This document shows, piece by piece, positions 11,258 to 24,318 of a stretch of 64,000 nt of DNA. Source of the DNA: Clytia hemisphaerica (taxonomy: Eukaryota > Cnidaria > Hydrozoa > Leptothecata > Clytiidae); NCBI GenBank assembly GCA_902728285.1, contig CACVBU010000913.1, positions 256,482 through 320,481 of the forward strand. Direction: 5' to 3'. A model generated the notes under the pieces. The model saw nothing but the letters and a program-made list of their open reading frames with translations, was not told where the DNA came from and did not search any database. Every line of letters starts with the position of its first letter. Position 1 is the first letter of the stretch. Position numbers and translations under genes: made by a program.

Positions 11258-14200
11258 GTAGTTGATGTGCTGTTGCTGTTTCCCATCTTGATCTTCGAAT
11301 GAAATGGCTGGAAATGATTTGCTCATTGGTGGCCTCTTGACCTTTTATACATGCAACATTAAGCTAAAAAGAAAAATGCAACATTATTTGAATGAACAAT
11401 GAAGAAAATTGAACGTGACTTTTGTGAATGGCAGTTACTAAAAGCTTTTGAACGTGTTTTTTGTGCTCTTGCTTTAAAGCCAGCAGTTGAAAATCCGAAC
11501 ATTCGGTACTGAATTTTGACATAGCGAATTAATGAAAAATTAAGAAAATAAATGTACACGTAACACTCTTATTTGAAAATATAGTAAACGTGACTTTCAA
11601 AAACGTTTCGGTCAAAAAGTTGGTATCTAGGAATATAGCACGTGACGAAGGCTCAAAAGTTCAATCCTAGCCAGTACTTAATTTTGACATAGTGGATAAA
11701 TGAAAAATAACTTGAAATGTTGTCGGCATACGCATCGAAACAATCGTCTTTGGAGGAATCCGCTTTCTTTTTAAGTTGAAAAGAAAAGAAAATATAGTAA
11801 ACGTGACTTTCAAAAACGTTTCAGTCAAAAAGTTGGTATCTAGGAATATAGCATGTGACGAGGGCTCAAAAGTCAATTCTAGCCAGTATTAATTTTGACA
11901 TAGTGGATAAATGAAAAATAACTTGAAATGTTGTCGGCATACGCATCGAAACAATCGTCTTTGGAGGAATCTGCTTTCTTTTTAAGTTGGTCTTCTCTAA
12001 CTTATCATGCGCTTTTACCAACACATACGCTACCGAGCTGGTGTCGTTTCTTACTTTGAGCCGGAAGGTTTTGTTTTCGGCTGAAAAAAAGAAGAAATAA
12101 AAAGCAATTAATTTGAAGTTACGTTATGGTCCGACTTAAGAAAGCAACTCAGAGAAATTTAAGCATTCTATCGATACAAAAATAGTTCAGTTCTTACAAT
12201 TTCAGAAAAATAATTTCTATAAAAAATCGTAAGCGAGAAAATCAGCGCCAAGATGAATACAAAACTGAATTTGAAAAGAAATATTACCCTCAAGGGTAGT
12301 TGATGTGCTGTTGCTGTTTCCCATCTTGATCTTCGAATGAAATGGCTGGAAATGATTTGCTCATTGGTGGCCTCTTGACCTTTTATACATGCAACATTAA
12401 GCTAAAAAAAAAAACGCAACATTTTTTGAATGAACAATGAAGAAAATTGAACGTGACACTTAATTTTGTGATTGGCAGTTACTAAAAGCTTTCGAACGTG
12501 TTTTTTGTGCTCCTGCTTTAAAGCCAGCAGTTGAAAATCCGAACATTCGGTACTGAATTTTGACATAGCGAATTAATGAAAAATTAAGAAAATAAATGTA
12601 AACGTAACACTCTTTTTTGAAAATATAGTAAACGTGACTTTCAAAAACGTTTCGGTCAAAAAGTTGGTATCTAGGAATATAGCACGTGACGAAGGCTCAA
12701 AAGTTCAATCCTAGCCAGTATTTAATTTTGACATAGTGGATAAATGAAAAATAACTTGAAATGTTGTCGGCATACGCATCGAAACAATTGTTCTTTGGAG
12801 GAATCTGCTTTCTTTTTAAGTTGGTCTTCTCTAAGTTATCATGCGCTTTTACCAACACATCCGCTACCGAGCTGGTGTCGTTTCTTACTTTGAGCCGGAA
12901 GGTTTTGTTTTCGGCTGAATAAAAAAAAAGAAATAAAAGCAATTAATTTGAAGTTACGTTATTGTCCGGCTTAAGAAATCAACTCAGAGAAATTTAAGCA
13001 TTCTATCGATACAAAAATAGTTCAGTTCTTACAATTTCAGAAAAATAATTTCTCTAAAAAATCGTAAGCGAGAAAATCAGCGCCAAGATGAATACAAAAC
13101 TGAATTTGAAAAGAAATATTACCCTCAAGGGTAGTTGATGTGCTGTTGCTGTTTCCCATCTTGATCTTCGAATGAAATGGCTGGAAATGATTTGCTCATT
13201 GGTGGCCTCTTGACCTTTTATACATGCAACATTAAGCTAAAAAGAAAAATGCAACATTATTTGAATGAACAATGAAGAAAATTGAACGTGACTTTTGTGA
13301 TGGCAGTTACTAAAAGCTTTGAACGTGTTTTTTGTGCTCTTGCTTTAAAGCCAGCAGTTGAAAATCCGAACATTCGGTACTGAATTTTGACATAGCGAAT
13401 TAATGAAAAATTAAGAAAATAAATGTACACGTAACACTCTTATTTGAAAATATAGTAAACGTGACTTTCAAAAACGTTTCGGTCAAAAAGTTGGTATCTA
13501 GGAATATAGCACGTGACGAAGGCTCAAAAGTTCAATCCTAGCCAGTACTTAATTTTGACATAGTGGATAAATGAAAAATAACTTGAAATGTTGTCGGCAT
13601 ACGCATCGAAACAATCGTCTTTGGAGGAATCCGCTTTCTTTTTAAGTTGAAAAGAAAAGAAAATATAGTAAACGTGACTTTCAAAAACGTTTCAGTCAAA
13701 AAGTTGGTATCTAGGAATATAGCATGTGACGAGGGCTCAAAAGTTCAATCCTAGCCAGTATTTAATTTTGACATAGTGGATAAATGAAAAATAACTTGAA
13801 ATGTTGTCGGCATACGCATCGAAACAATCGTCTTTGGAGGAATCTGCTTTCTTTTTAAGTTGGTCTTCTCTAACTTATCATGCGCTTTTACCAACACATA
13901 CGCTACCGAGCTGGTGTCGTTTCTTACTTTGAGCCGGAAGGTTTTGTTTTCGGCTGAAAAAAAGAAAGAAATAAAAGCAATTAATTTGAAGTTACGTTAT
14001 GGTCCGACTTAAGAAAGCAACTCAGAGAAATTTAAGCATTCTATCGATACAAAAATAGTTCAGTTCTTACAATTTAAAAAAAATATTTCTATAAAAAAAT
14101 CGTAAGCGAGAAAATCAGCGCCAAGATGAATACAAAACTGAGTTTGAAAAGAAATATTACCCTCAAGGGTAGTTGATGTGCTGTTGCTGTTTCCCATCTT

Positions 14201-15003
14201 GATCTTCGAATGAAATGGCTGGAAATGATTTGCTCATTGGTGGCCTCTTGACCTTTTATACATGCAACATTAAGCTAAAAAAAAAAACGCAACATTTTTT
14301 GAATGAACAATGAAGAAAATTGAACGTGACACTTAATTTTGTGATTGCCAGTTACTAAAAGCTTTCGAACGTGTTTTTTGTGCTCCTGCTTTAAAGCCAG
14401 CAGTTGAAAATCCGAACATTCGGTACTGAATTTTGACATAGCGAATTAATGAAAAATTAAGAAAATAAATGTACACGTAACACTCTTTTTTGAAAATATA
14501 GTAAACGTGACTTTCAAAAACGTTTCGGTCAAAAAGTTGGTATCTAGGAATATAGCACGTGACGAAGGCTCAAAAGTTCAATCCTAGCCAGTATTTAATT
14601 TTGACATAGTGGATAAATGAAAAATAACTTGAAATGTTGTCGGCATACGCATCGAAACAATCGTCTTTGGAGGAATCTGCTTTCTTTTTAAGTTGGTCTT
14701 CTCTAAGTTATCATGCGCTTTTACCAACACATCCGCTACCGAGCTGGTGTCGTTTCTTACTTTGAGCCGGAAGGTTTTGTTTTCGGCTGAATAAAAAAAA
14801 AAGAAATAAAAGCAATTAATTTGAAGTTACGTTATTGTCCGGCTTAAGAAATCAACTCAGAGAAATTTAAGCATTCTATCGATACAAAAATAGTTCAGTT
14901 CTTACAATTTCAGAAAAATAATTTCTCTAAAAAATCGTAAGCGAGAAAATCAGCGCCAAGATGAATACAAAACTGAATTTGAAAAGAAATATTACCCTCA
15001 AGG
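11258..15003. repeat. Higher-order repeat: a 1873-bp dimer present twice
   Basis: Intervals between landmarks read 1038, 835, 1038, 835 bp. Each 1038-bp unit holds the same ~204-bp internal duplication: after CTTTCTTTTTAAGTTG the sequence jumps to AAAAGAAAAGAAAATATAGT and repeats the block through the next TTTTTAAGTTGG (11778-11990 and 13649-13860). The identical junction in both copies shows that a two-unit block was duplicated as a whole. Confidence 0.9.
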
Positions 15004-15330
15004 GTAGTTGATGTGCTGTTGCTGTTTCCCATCTTGATCTTCGAATGAAATGGCTGGAAATGATTTGCTCATTGGTGGCCTCTTGACCTTTTATACATGC
15101 AACATTAAGCTAAAAAAAAAATGCAACATTATTTGAATGAACAATGAAGAAAATTGAACGTGACACTTAATTTTGTGATTGACAGTTACTAAAAGCTTTC
15201 GAACGTGTTTTTTGTGCTCCTGCTTTAAAAGCAGTTGAAAATCCGAACATTCGGTACTGAATTTTGACATAGCGAATTAATGAAAAATTAAGAAAATAAA
15301 TGTACACGTAACACTCTTTTTTGAAAATAT

Positions 15331-15933
15331 AGTAAACGTGACTTTCAAAAACGTTTCGGTCAAAAAGTTGGTATCTAGGAATATAGCACGTGACGAAGGC
15401 TCAAAAGTTCAATCCTAGCCAGTATTTAATTTTGACATAGTGGATAAATGAAAAATAACTTGAAATGTTGTCGGCATACGCATCGAAACAATCGTCTTTG
15501 GAGGAATCTGCTTTCTTTTTAAGTTGGTCTTCTCTAAGTTATCATGCGCTTTTACCAACACATCCGCTACCGAGCTGGTGTCGTTTCTTACTTTGAGCCG
15601 GAAGGTTTTTGTTTTCGGCTGAATAAAAAATAGTAAACGTGACTTTATTCAGCCGAAAACAAAAACCTTCCGGCTCAAAGTAAGAAACGACACCAGCTCG
15701 GTAGCGGATGTGTTGGTAAAAGCGCATGATAACTTAGAGAAGACCAACTTAAAAAGAAAGCAGATTCCTCCAAAGACGATTGTTTCGATGCGTATGCCGA
15801 CAACATTTCAGTTTATGTGCATTTATCCACTAGTCAAAATTAAATACTGGCTAGGATTGAACTTTTGAGCCTTGAACGTGCTATATTCCTAGATACAACT
15901 TTTTGACCGAACGTTTTGAAAGTCACGTTTACT
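15331..15933. repeat. Large near-perfect palindrome inside the array
   Basis: The unit segment ending GTTTTCGGCTGAATAAA (15627) is followed by a 16-bp spacer (15628-15643) and then TTTATTCAGCCGAAAAC and the reverse complement of the preceding ~290 bp (15644-15933). The right arm shows a few differences, such as a changed stretch near 15810 and loss of bases near 15870, so the two arms are not a simple mirror copy. Normal orientation resumes at about 15945 inside the unit. Confidence 0.93.
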
Positions 15934-18900
15934 CTAATTATATCAGCAGTTGAAAATCCGAACATTTGGTACTGAATTTTGACATAGCGAATTAATGAGA
16001 AATTAAGAAAATAGATGTACACGTAACACTCCTTTTTGAAAATATAGTAAACGTGACTTTCAAAAACGTTTCGGTCAAAAAGTTGGTATCTAGGAATATA
16101 GCACGTGACGAAGGCTCAAAAGTTCAATCCTAGCCAGTATTTAATTTTGACATAGTGGATAAATGAAAAATAACTTGAAATGTTGTCGGCATACGCATCG
16201 AAACAATCGTCTTTGGAGGAATCTGCTTTCTTTTTAAGTTGGTCTTCTCTAAGTTATCATGCGCTTTTACCAACACATCCGCTACCGAGCTGGTGTCGTT
16301 TCTTACTTTGAGCGGAAGGTTTGTTTTCGGCTGAAAAAAAAAAGAAATAAAAGCAATTAATTTGAAGTTACGTTATTGTCCGGCTTAAGAAATCAACTCA
16401 GAGAAATTTAAGCATTCTATCGATACAAAAATAGTTCAGTTCTTACAATTTCAGAAAAATAATTTCTCTAAAAAATCGTAAGCGAGAAAATCAGCGCCAA
16501 GATGAATACAAAACTGAATTTGAAAAGAAATATTACCCTCAAGGGTAGTTGATGTGCTGTTGCTGTTTCCCATCTTGATCTTCGAATGAAATGGCTGGAA
16601 ATGATTTGCTCATTGGTGGCCTCTTGACCTTTTATACATGCAACATTAAGCTAAAAAGAAAAATGCAACATTATTTGAATGAACAATGAAGAAAATTGAA
16701 CGTGACACTTAATTTTGTGATTGACAGTTACTAAAAGCTTTCGAACGTGTTTTTTGTGCTCCTGCTTTAAAGCCAGCAGTTGAAAATCCGAACATTCGGT
16801 ACTGAATTTTGACATAGCGAATTAATGAAAAATTAAGAAAATAAATGTACACGTAACACTCTTTTTTGAAAATATAGTAAACGTGACTTTCAAAAACGTT
16901 TCGGTCAAAAAGTTGGTATCTAGGAATATAGCACGTGACGAAGGCTCAAAAGTTCAATCCTAGCCAGTATTTAATTTTGACATAGTGGATAAATGAAAAA
17001 TAACTTGAAATGTTGTCGGCATACGCATCGAAACAATCGTCTTTGGAGGAATCTGCTTTCTTTTTAAGTTGGTCTTCTCTAAGTTATCATGCGCTTTTAC
17101 CAACACATCCGCTACCGAGCTGGTGTCGTTTCTTACTTTGAGCCGGAAGGTTTTGTTTTCGGCTGAAAAAAAAGAAGAAATAAAAGCAATTAATTTGAAG
17201 TTACGTTATTGTCCGGCTTAAGAAATCAACTCAGAGAAATTTAAGCATTCTATCGATACAAAAATAGTTCAGTTCTTACAATTTCAGAAAAATAATTTCT
17301 ATAAAAAATCGTAAGCGAGAAAATCAGCGCCAAGATGAATACAAATCTGAATTTGAAAAGAAATATTACCCTCAAGGGTAGTTGATGTGCTGTTGCTGTT
17401 TCCCATCTTGATCTTCGAATGAAATGGCTGGAAATGATTTGCTCATTGGTGGCCTCTTGACCTTTTATACATGCAACATTAAGCTAAAAAGAAAAATGCA
17501 ACATTATTTGAATGAACAATGAAGAAAATTGAACGTGACTTTTGTGATTGGCAGTTACTAAAAGCTTTCGAACGTGTTTTTTGTGCTCCTGCTTTAAAGC
17601 CAGCAGTTGAAAATCCGAACATTCGGTACTGAATTTTGACATAGCGAATTAATGAAAAATTAAGAAAATAAATGTACACGTAACACTCCTTTTTGAAAAT
17701 ATAGTAAACGTGACTTTCAAAAACGTTTCAGTCAAAAGTTGGCATCTAGGAATATAGCACGTGACGAAGGCTCAAAAGTTCAATCCTAGCCAGTATTTAA
17801 TTTTGACATAGTGGATAAATGAAAAATAACTTGAAATGTTGTCGGCATACGCATCGAAACAATCGTCTTTGGAGGAATCTGCTTTCTTTTTAAGTTGGTC
17901 TTCTCTAAGTTATCATGCGCTTTTACCAACACATACGCTACCGAGCTGGTGTCGTTTCTTACTTTGAGCCGGAAGGTTTTGTTTTCGGCTGAATAAAAAA
18001 AAAGAAATAAAAGCAATTAATTTGAAGTTACGTTATTGTCCGGCTTAAGAAATCAACTCAGAGAAATTTAAGCATTCTATCGATACAAAAATAGTTCAGT
18101 TCTTACAATTTCAGAAAAATAATTTCTATAAAAAATTGTAAGCGAGAAAATCAGTGCCAAGATGAATACAAATCTGAATTTGAAAAGAAATATTACCCTC
18201 AAGGGTAGTTGATGTGCTGTTGCTGTTTCCCATCTTGATCTTCGAATGAAATGGCTGGAAATGATTTGCTCATTGGTGGCCTCTTGACCTTTTATACATG
18301 CAACATTAAGCTAAAAAGAAAAATGCAACATTATTTGAATGAACAATGAAGAAAATTGAACGTGACACTTAATTTTGTGATTGACAGTTACTAAAAGCTT
18401 TCGAACGTGTTTTTTGTGCTCCTGCTTAAAAGCCAGCAGTTGAAAATCCGAACATTCGGTACTGAATTTTGACATAGCGAATTAATGAAAAATTAAGAAA
18501 ATAAATGTACACGTAACACTCTTTTTTGAAAATATAGTAAACGTGACTTTCAAAAACGTTTCAGTCAAAAAGTTGGTATCTAGGAATATAGCATGTGACG
18601 AAGGCTCAAAAGTTCAATCCTAGCCAGTATTTAATTTTGACATAGTGGATAAATGAAAAATAACTTGAAATGTTGTCGGCATACGCATCGAAACAATTGT
18701 TCTTTGGAGGAATCTGCTTTCTTTTTAAGTTGGTCTTCTCTAAGTTATCATGCGCTTTTACCAACACATACGCTACCGAGCTGGTGTCGTTTCTTACTTT
18801 GAGCCGGAAGGTTTTGTTTTCGGCTGAAAAAAAGAAAGAAATAAAAGCAATTAATTTGAAGTTACGTTATTGTCCGACTTAAGAAATCAACTCAGAGAAA

Positions 18901-19038
18901 TTTAAGCATTCTATCGATACAAAAATAGTTCAGTTCTTACAATTTCAGAAAAATAATTTCTATAAAAAATTGTAAGCGAGAAAATCAGCGCCAAGATGAA
19001 TACAAAACTGAATTTGAAAAGAAATATTACCCTCAAGG

Positions 19039-21495
19039 GTAGTTGATGTGCTGTTGCTGTTTCCCATCTTGATCTTCGAATGAAATGGCTGGAAATGATT
19101 TGCTCATTGGTGGCCTCTTGACCTTTTATACATGCAACATTAAGCTAAAAAGAAAAATGCAACATTATTTGAATGAACAATGAAGAAAATTGAACGTGAC
19201 TTTTGTGATTGGCAGTTACTAAAAGCTTTCGAACGTGTTTTTTGTGCTCTTGCTTTAAAGCCAGCAGTTGAAAATTCGAACATTGGTAATGTATTTTGAC
19301 ATAGCGGATAAATGAAAAATTAAGAAAATAAATGAACACTCTTTTTTGAAAATATAGTAAACGTGACTTTCAAAAACGTTTCGGTCAAAAAGTTGGTTTC
19401 TAGGAATATAGCACGCGACGAAGGCTCAAAAGTTCAATCCTAGCCAGTATTTAATTTTGACATAGTGGATAAATGAAAAATAACTTGAAATGTTGTCGGC
19501 ATACGCATCGAAACAATCGTTCTTTTGAGGAATCCGCTTTCTTTTTAAGTTGGTCTTCTCTAAGTTATCATGCGCTTTTACCAACACATACGCTACCGAG
19601 CTGGTGTCGTTTCTTACTTTGAGCCGGAAGGTTTTGTTTTCGGCTGAAAAAAAAAAGAAATAAAAGCAATTAATTTGAAGTTACGTTATTGTCCGACTTA
19701 AGAAATCAACTCAGAGAAATTTAAGCATTCTATCGATACAAAAATAGTTCAGTTCTTACAATTTCAGAAAAATAATTTCTATAAAAAATCGTAAGCGAGA
19801 AAATCAGCGCCAAGATGAATACAAAACTGAATTTGAAAAGAAATATTACCCTCAAGGGTAGTTGATGTGCTGTTGCTGTTTCCCATCTTGATCTTCGAAT
19901 GAAATGGCTGGAAATGATTTGCTCATTGGTGGCCTCTTGACCTTTTATACATGCAACATTAAGCTAAAAAGAAAAATGCAACATTATTTGAATGAACAAT
20001 GAAGAAAATTGAACGTGACTTTTGATAATGGCAGTTACTAAAAGCTTTCGAACGTGTTTTTTGTGCTCTTGCTTTAAAGCCAGCAGTTGAAAATTCGAAC
20101 ATTGGTAATGTATTTTGACATAGCGGATAAATGAAAAATTAAGAAAATAAATGAACACTCTTTTTTGAAAATATAGTTAACGTGACTTTCAAAAACGTTT
20201 CGGTCAAAAAGTTGGTATCTAGGAATATAGCACGTGACGAAGGCTCAAAAGTTCAATCCTAGCCAGTATTTAATTTTGACATAGTGGATAAATGAAAAAT
20301 AACTTGAAATGTTGTCGGCATACGCATCGAAACAATCGTCTTTTGAGGAATCCGCTTTCTTTTTAAGTTGGTCTTCTCTAAGTTATCATGCGCTTTTACC
20401 AACACATACGCTACCGAGCTGGTGTTGTTTCTTACTTTGAGCCGGAAGGTTTTGTTTTCGGCTGAAAAAAAGAAAGAAATAAAAGCAATTAATTTGAAGT
20501 TACGTTATTGTCCGACTTAAGAAATCAACTCAGAGAAATTTAAGCATTCTATCGATACAAAAATAGTTCAGTTCTTACAATTTCAGAAAAATTATTTCTA
20601 TAAAAAATCGTAAGCGAGAAAATCAGCGCCAAGATGAATACAAAACTGAATTTGAAAAGAAATATTACCCTCAAGGGTAGTTGATGTGCTGTTGCTGTTT
20701 CCCATCTTGATCTTCGAATGAAATGGCTGGAAATGATTTGCTCATTGGTGGCCTCTTGACCTTTTATACATGCAACATTAAGCTAAAAAGAAAAATGCAA
20801 CATTATTTGAATGAACAATGAAGAATATTGAACGTGACTTTTGTGATTGGCAGTTACTAAAAGCTTTTGAACGTGTTTTTTGTGCTCTTGCTTTAAAGCC
20901 AGCAGTTGAAAATTCGAACATTGGTAATGTATTTTGACATAGCGGATAAATGAAAAATTAAGAAAATAAATGAACACTCTTTTTTGAAAATATAGTTAAA
21001 GTGACTTTCAAAAACGTTTCGGTCAAAAAGTTGGTTTCTAGGAATATAGCACGCGACGAAGGCTCAAAAGTTCAATCCTAGCCAGTATTTAATTTTGACA
21101 TAGTGGATAAATGAAAAATAACTTGAAATGTTGTCGGCATACGCATCGAAACAATCGTCTTTTGAGGAATCCGCTTTCTTTTTAAGTTGGTCTTCTCTAA
21201 GTTATCATGCGCTTTTACCAACACATCTGCTACCGAGCTGGTGTCGTTTCTTACTTTGAGCCGGAAGGTTTTGATTTCGGCTGAAAAAAAAGAAGAAATA
21301 AAAGCAATTAATTTGAAGTTACGTTATTGTCCAGCTTAAGAAATCAACTCAGAGAAATTTAAGCATTCTATCGAAACAAAAATAGTTCAGTTCTTACAAT
21401 TTCAGAAAAATAATTTCTCTCAAAAATCGTAAGCGAGAAAATCAGCGCCAAGATGAATACAAAACTGAATTTGAAAAGAAATATTACCCTCAAGG
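19039..21495. repeat. Locally homogenised 819-bp subfamily, three units
   Basis: Three consecutive units are each exactly 819 bp between landmarks and share diagnostic variants absent or rare elsewhere: GAACATTGGTAATGTATTTT, the shortened AAATGAACACTC junction and CTTTTGAGGAATCCG. A related unit appears at 10428-11257. This indicates recent unit-by-unit duplication or conversion. Confidence 0.8.
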
Positions 21496-22732
21496 GTAGT
21501 TGATGTGCTGTTGCTGTTTCCCATCTTGATCTTCGAATGAAATGGCTGGAAATGATTTGCTCATTGGTGGCCTCTTGACCTTTTATACATGCAACATTAA
21601 GCTAAAAAGAAAAATGCAACATTATTTGAATGAACAATGTAGAAAATTGAACGTGACACTTAATTTTGTGATTGACAGTTACTAAAAGTTTTCGAACGTG
21701 TTTTTTGTGCTCCTGCTTTAAAACCAGCAGTTGAAAATCCGAACATTCGGTACTGAATTTTGACATAGCGAATTAATGAAAAATTAAGAAAATAAATGTA
21801 CACGTAACACTCTTTTTTGAAAATATAGTAAACGTGACTTTCAAAAACGTTTCGGTCAAAAAGTTGGTATCTAGGAATATAGCACGTGACGAAGGCTCAA
21901 AAGTTCAATCCTAGCCAGTATTTAATTTTGACATAGTGGATAAATGAAAAATAACTTGAAATGTTGTCGGCATACGCATCGAAACAATCGTCTTTGGAGG
22001 AATCTGCTTTCTTTTTAAGTTGGTCTTCTCTAAGTTATCATGCGCTTTTACCAACACATCCGCTACCGAGCTGGTGTCGTTTCTTACTTTGAGCCGGAAG
22101 GTTTTGTTTTCGGCTGAATAAAAAAAAGAAATAAAAGCAATTAATTTGAAGTTACGTTATTGTCCGGCTTAAGAAATCAACTCAGAGAAATTTAAGCATT
22201 CTATCGATACAAAAATAGTTCAGTTCTTACAATTTCAGAAAAATGATTTCTATAAAAAATCGTAAGGGAGAAAATCAGCGCCAAGATGAATACAAAACTG
22301 AATTTGAAAAGAGATATTACCTTCAGGGGTAGTTGATGTGCTGTTGCTGTTTCCCATCTTGATCTTCGAATGAAATGGCTGGAAATGATTTGCTCATTGG
22401 TGGCCTCTTGACCTTTTATACATGCAACATTAAGCGAAAAAGAAAAATCCAACATTATTTGAATGAAAAATGAAGAAAATTGAACGTGACACTTAATTTA
22501 GTGATTGGCAGTTACTAAAAGCTTTCGAACGTGTTTTTTGTGCTCTTGCTTTAAAGCCAGCAGTTGAAAATTCGAACATTCGGCACTGTATTTTGACATA
22601 ACTGATAAATGAAAAATTAAGAAAATAAATGTACACGTAACACTCTTTTTTGAAAATATAGTAAACGTGACTTTCAAAAACGTTTCGGTCAAAAAGTTTG
22701 TATCTAGGAATATAGCACGTGACGAAGGCTCC

Positions 22733-23568
22733 TTCAATTTTCTCGCAAAATAAAAAACAAATGCAATAAATGTCACTGGTTTAAGGTCGTTGCAGTTTCT
22801 AATCTTTCTTTGAACCCACTTTCATTTGAGATTATATATTACGTTTTAAAAGTTAGCCTGATTTCTGCTTTGTTTTTTCTGATTCAATTAGATTCAATAT
22901 GATGTCCTGACAAAATCGAAACTGTTTCATCGACAACCAACGATTGCACCCAAGAATTATGAAATAGGTAATCCCTTGATATTGTTTGTAATCTTTTCTA
23001 CAGTCCCTTACCCTGATGTTTCATATTTTGAAAACTATTCAGTTTAAAAATCTACTTTTTTTATTATTTAGGTGACTAGTATCGGAGAATTTAAAAGACA
23101 AGACAGCTATATGTAGTGCAGCAGTTTATAAGCATTTCAATTTATTAGCTAAGAATAGTTTGATTTGATTTTTTCTAATAAAATTCCACCTGATATGTAT
23201 TACTTGTTATCTTCGATATTTCCGGGAAATAGATATCTATCATATCTTTCAAACAGAATGTTTGATTGAGTTTTCTGTTTTCTATACTATTTAAAAAAAC
23301 TGATTTTTTATTGAGACCATCATTTTAATAGAGACTATTACTTTATTTAAAGAGTAAATTACGCTGGCGGATACAATATAGGCCAATATATCTAATCTTA
23401 ATATAATGCTCAAAATCAGCATATGTGTTATTTGAGCTGATTTGAGTAGACGTTGAACGTATAGGAAGTCAGAAGCAACTTACAGATTCAGTCCCAGCTT
23501 TATAATAAAAGAAGTTCCGTTTTCTTTTCTTTTTTCAGTTCTAATATATTTGTATATAACAGTAAAAG
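22733..23568. other. Geneless AT-rich spacer after the array
   Basis: Unique-looking sequence with no recognisable coding motif. Two T-rich tracts ending in CAG/TAG occur (for example 23521-23538) but no supported exon is attached. Confidence 0.5.
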
Positions 23569-23638
23569 ATGTCAACGCCACAGGTTACCGACCCTCAGAT
23601 GCTATCTTTAATGTCACAGTTGCAGACAATAATCAACG
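23569..23638 (+). CDS. Possible short first exon
   Basis: An ATG opens 23 clean codons (M-S-T-P-Q-V-T-D-P-Q-M-L...) and ends at a GT dinucleotide (AACG|GTATAT). Composition is more protein-like than its surroundings. No matching downstream exon could be found because the next 1 kb is repeat. Weak candidate. Confidence 0.22.
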
Positions 23639-23689
23639 GTATATAATATTCTATATTCGGTTGATTTGTCAGTAATATTCATATATAGG

Positions 23690-24300
23690 CGCTGCCACCC
23701 AAATCTCCTGGGTCCAGTAGAAAACTTCATCGAAAATAGGGTCAACCTAGAAAAAATTAGTTTAAAAGGTTTCTATATACCGTTAGAAAGATAATTCTAT
23801 TAGCTTTCGAATAAGGGGTAGAGTCAATTTGTAGGTGCTGGGGAAAAAAAGTTATGGACAAAAGGATCACAGGTGGTAAAAATCCCAAATACCGAAAATG
23901 AGTTTTTAACGGTTTTCGAAAATCTTTCATAAATCGCGATATGAATATGGTACAGCCCTCAAACTTTCCAGAAAGCTTTTAAATATTACGCTAAAGAACT
24001 ATGCAATTAAAAAAAGGTCAAAAATGACAAAATGTGACCAAAAGTGACCAAAAGTGACCAAAAAATGCTTTTCTAACAATTTTTTTTGATCCAAATCGTA
24101 ACATTTCTCTATACTGTCAGAAAGATAATTTTCTTAGTTTTCGAATAAGGGGTATGACTCAACTCGTAGGTGTCGGGGAAAAGATTATTGACAAAAGAGT
24201 CAAAGGTGGTAAAAATCTCAAATACCGAAAATGAGTTTTTAACGGTTTTCGAAAAATGGCTGCAACTTTTGATGTAAAGATGATACGACCTTCAAACTTT
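23690..24300. repeat. Dispersed repeat with an internal ~333-bp tandem duplication
   Basis: Blocks around GAAAGATAATT, TTTCGAATAAGGGGTA and ATACCGAAAATGAGTTTTTA occur twice (for example 23787/24120 and 23890/24222). The left end, from CCAGTAGAAAACTTC through GTTTCTATATACCGTTAGAAAG, matches the reverse complement of 53205-53290, so the family is dispersed in the genome. Confidence 0.75.
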
Positions 24301-24318
24301 GAAGGAATTTCTCAAAAG

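Larger units (their letters stand above)
6829..22732. repeat. 16-kb tandem array, 16 full units plus a partial, ~820-835 bp each
   Basis: The landmark GTAGTTGATGTGCTGTTGCT begins at 6829, 7643, 9594, 10428, 11258, 12296, 13131, 14169, 15004, 16545, 17378, 18205, 19039, 19858, 20677, 21496 and 22329. Most intervals are 814-835 bp. Exceptions are explained: 1951 (LINE ORF1 in the unit), 1038 twice (internal ~204-bp duplication) and 1541 (palindrome). All units run in the same direction. The array stops abruptly inside a unit near 22732 and starts at a sharp edge near 6829. Repeated short frames such as the minus-strand K-V-R-N-D-T-S one occur in every unit, with no clear sign that they are used. 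Satellite-like DNA or an amplified transposon segment are both possible. Confidence 0.97.

Noticed and set aside
6829..22732. CRISPR-like or integron-like array
   Set aside because: Units are ~820 bp, with no short regular spacers and no cas or integrase genes, in an intron-containing eukaryotic genome.
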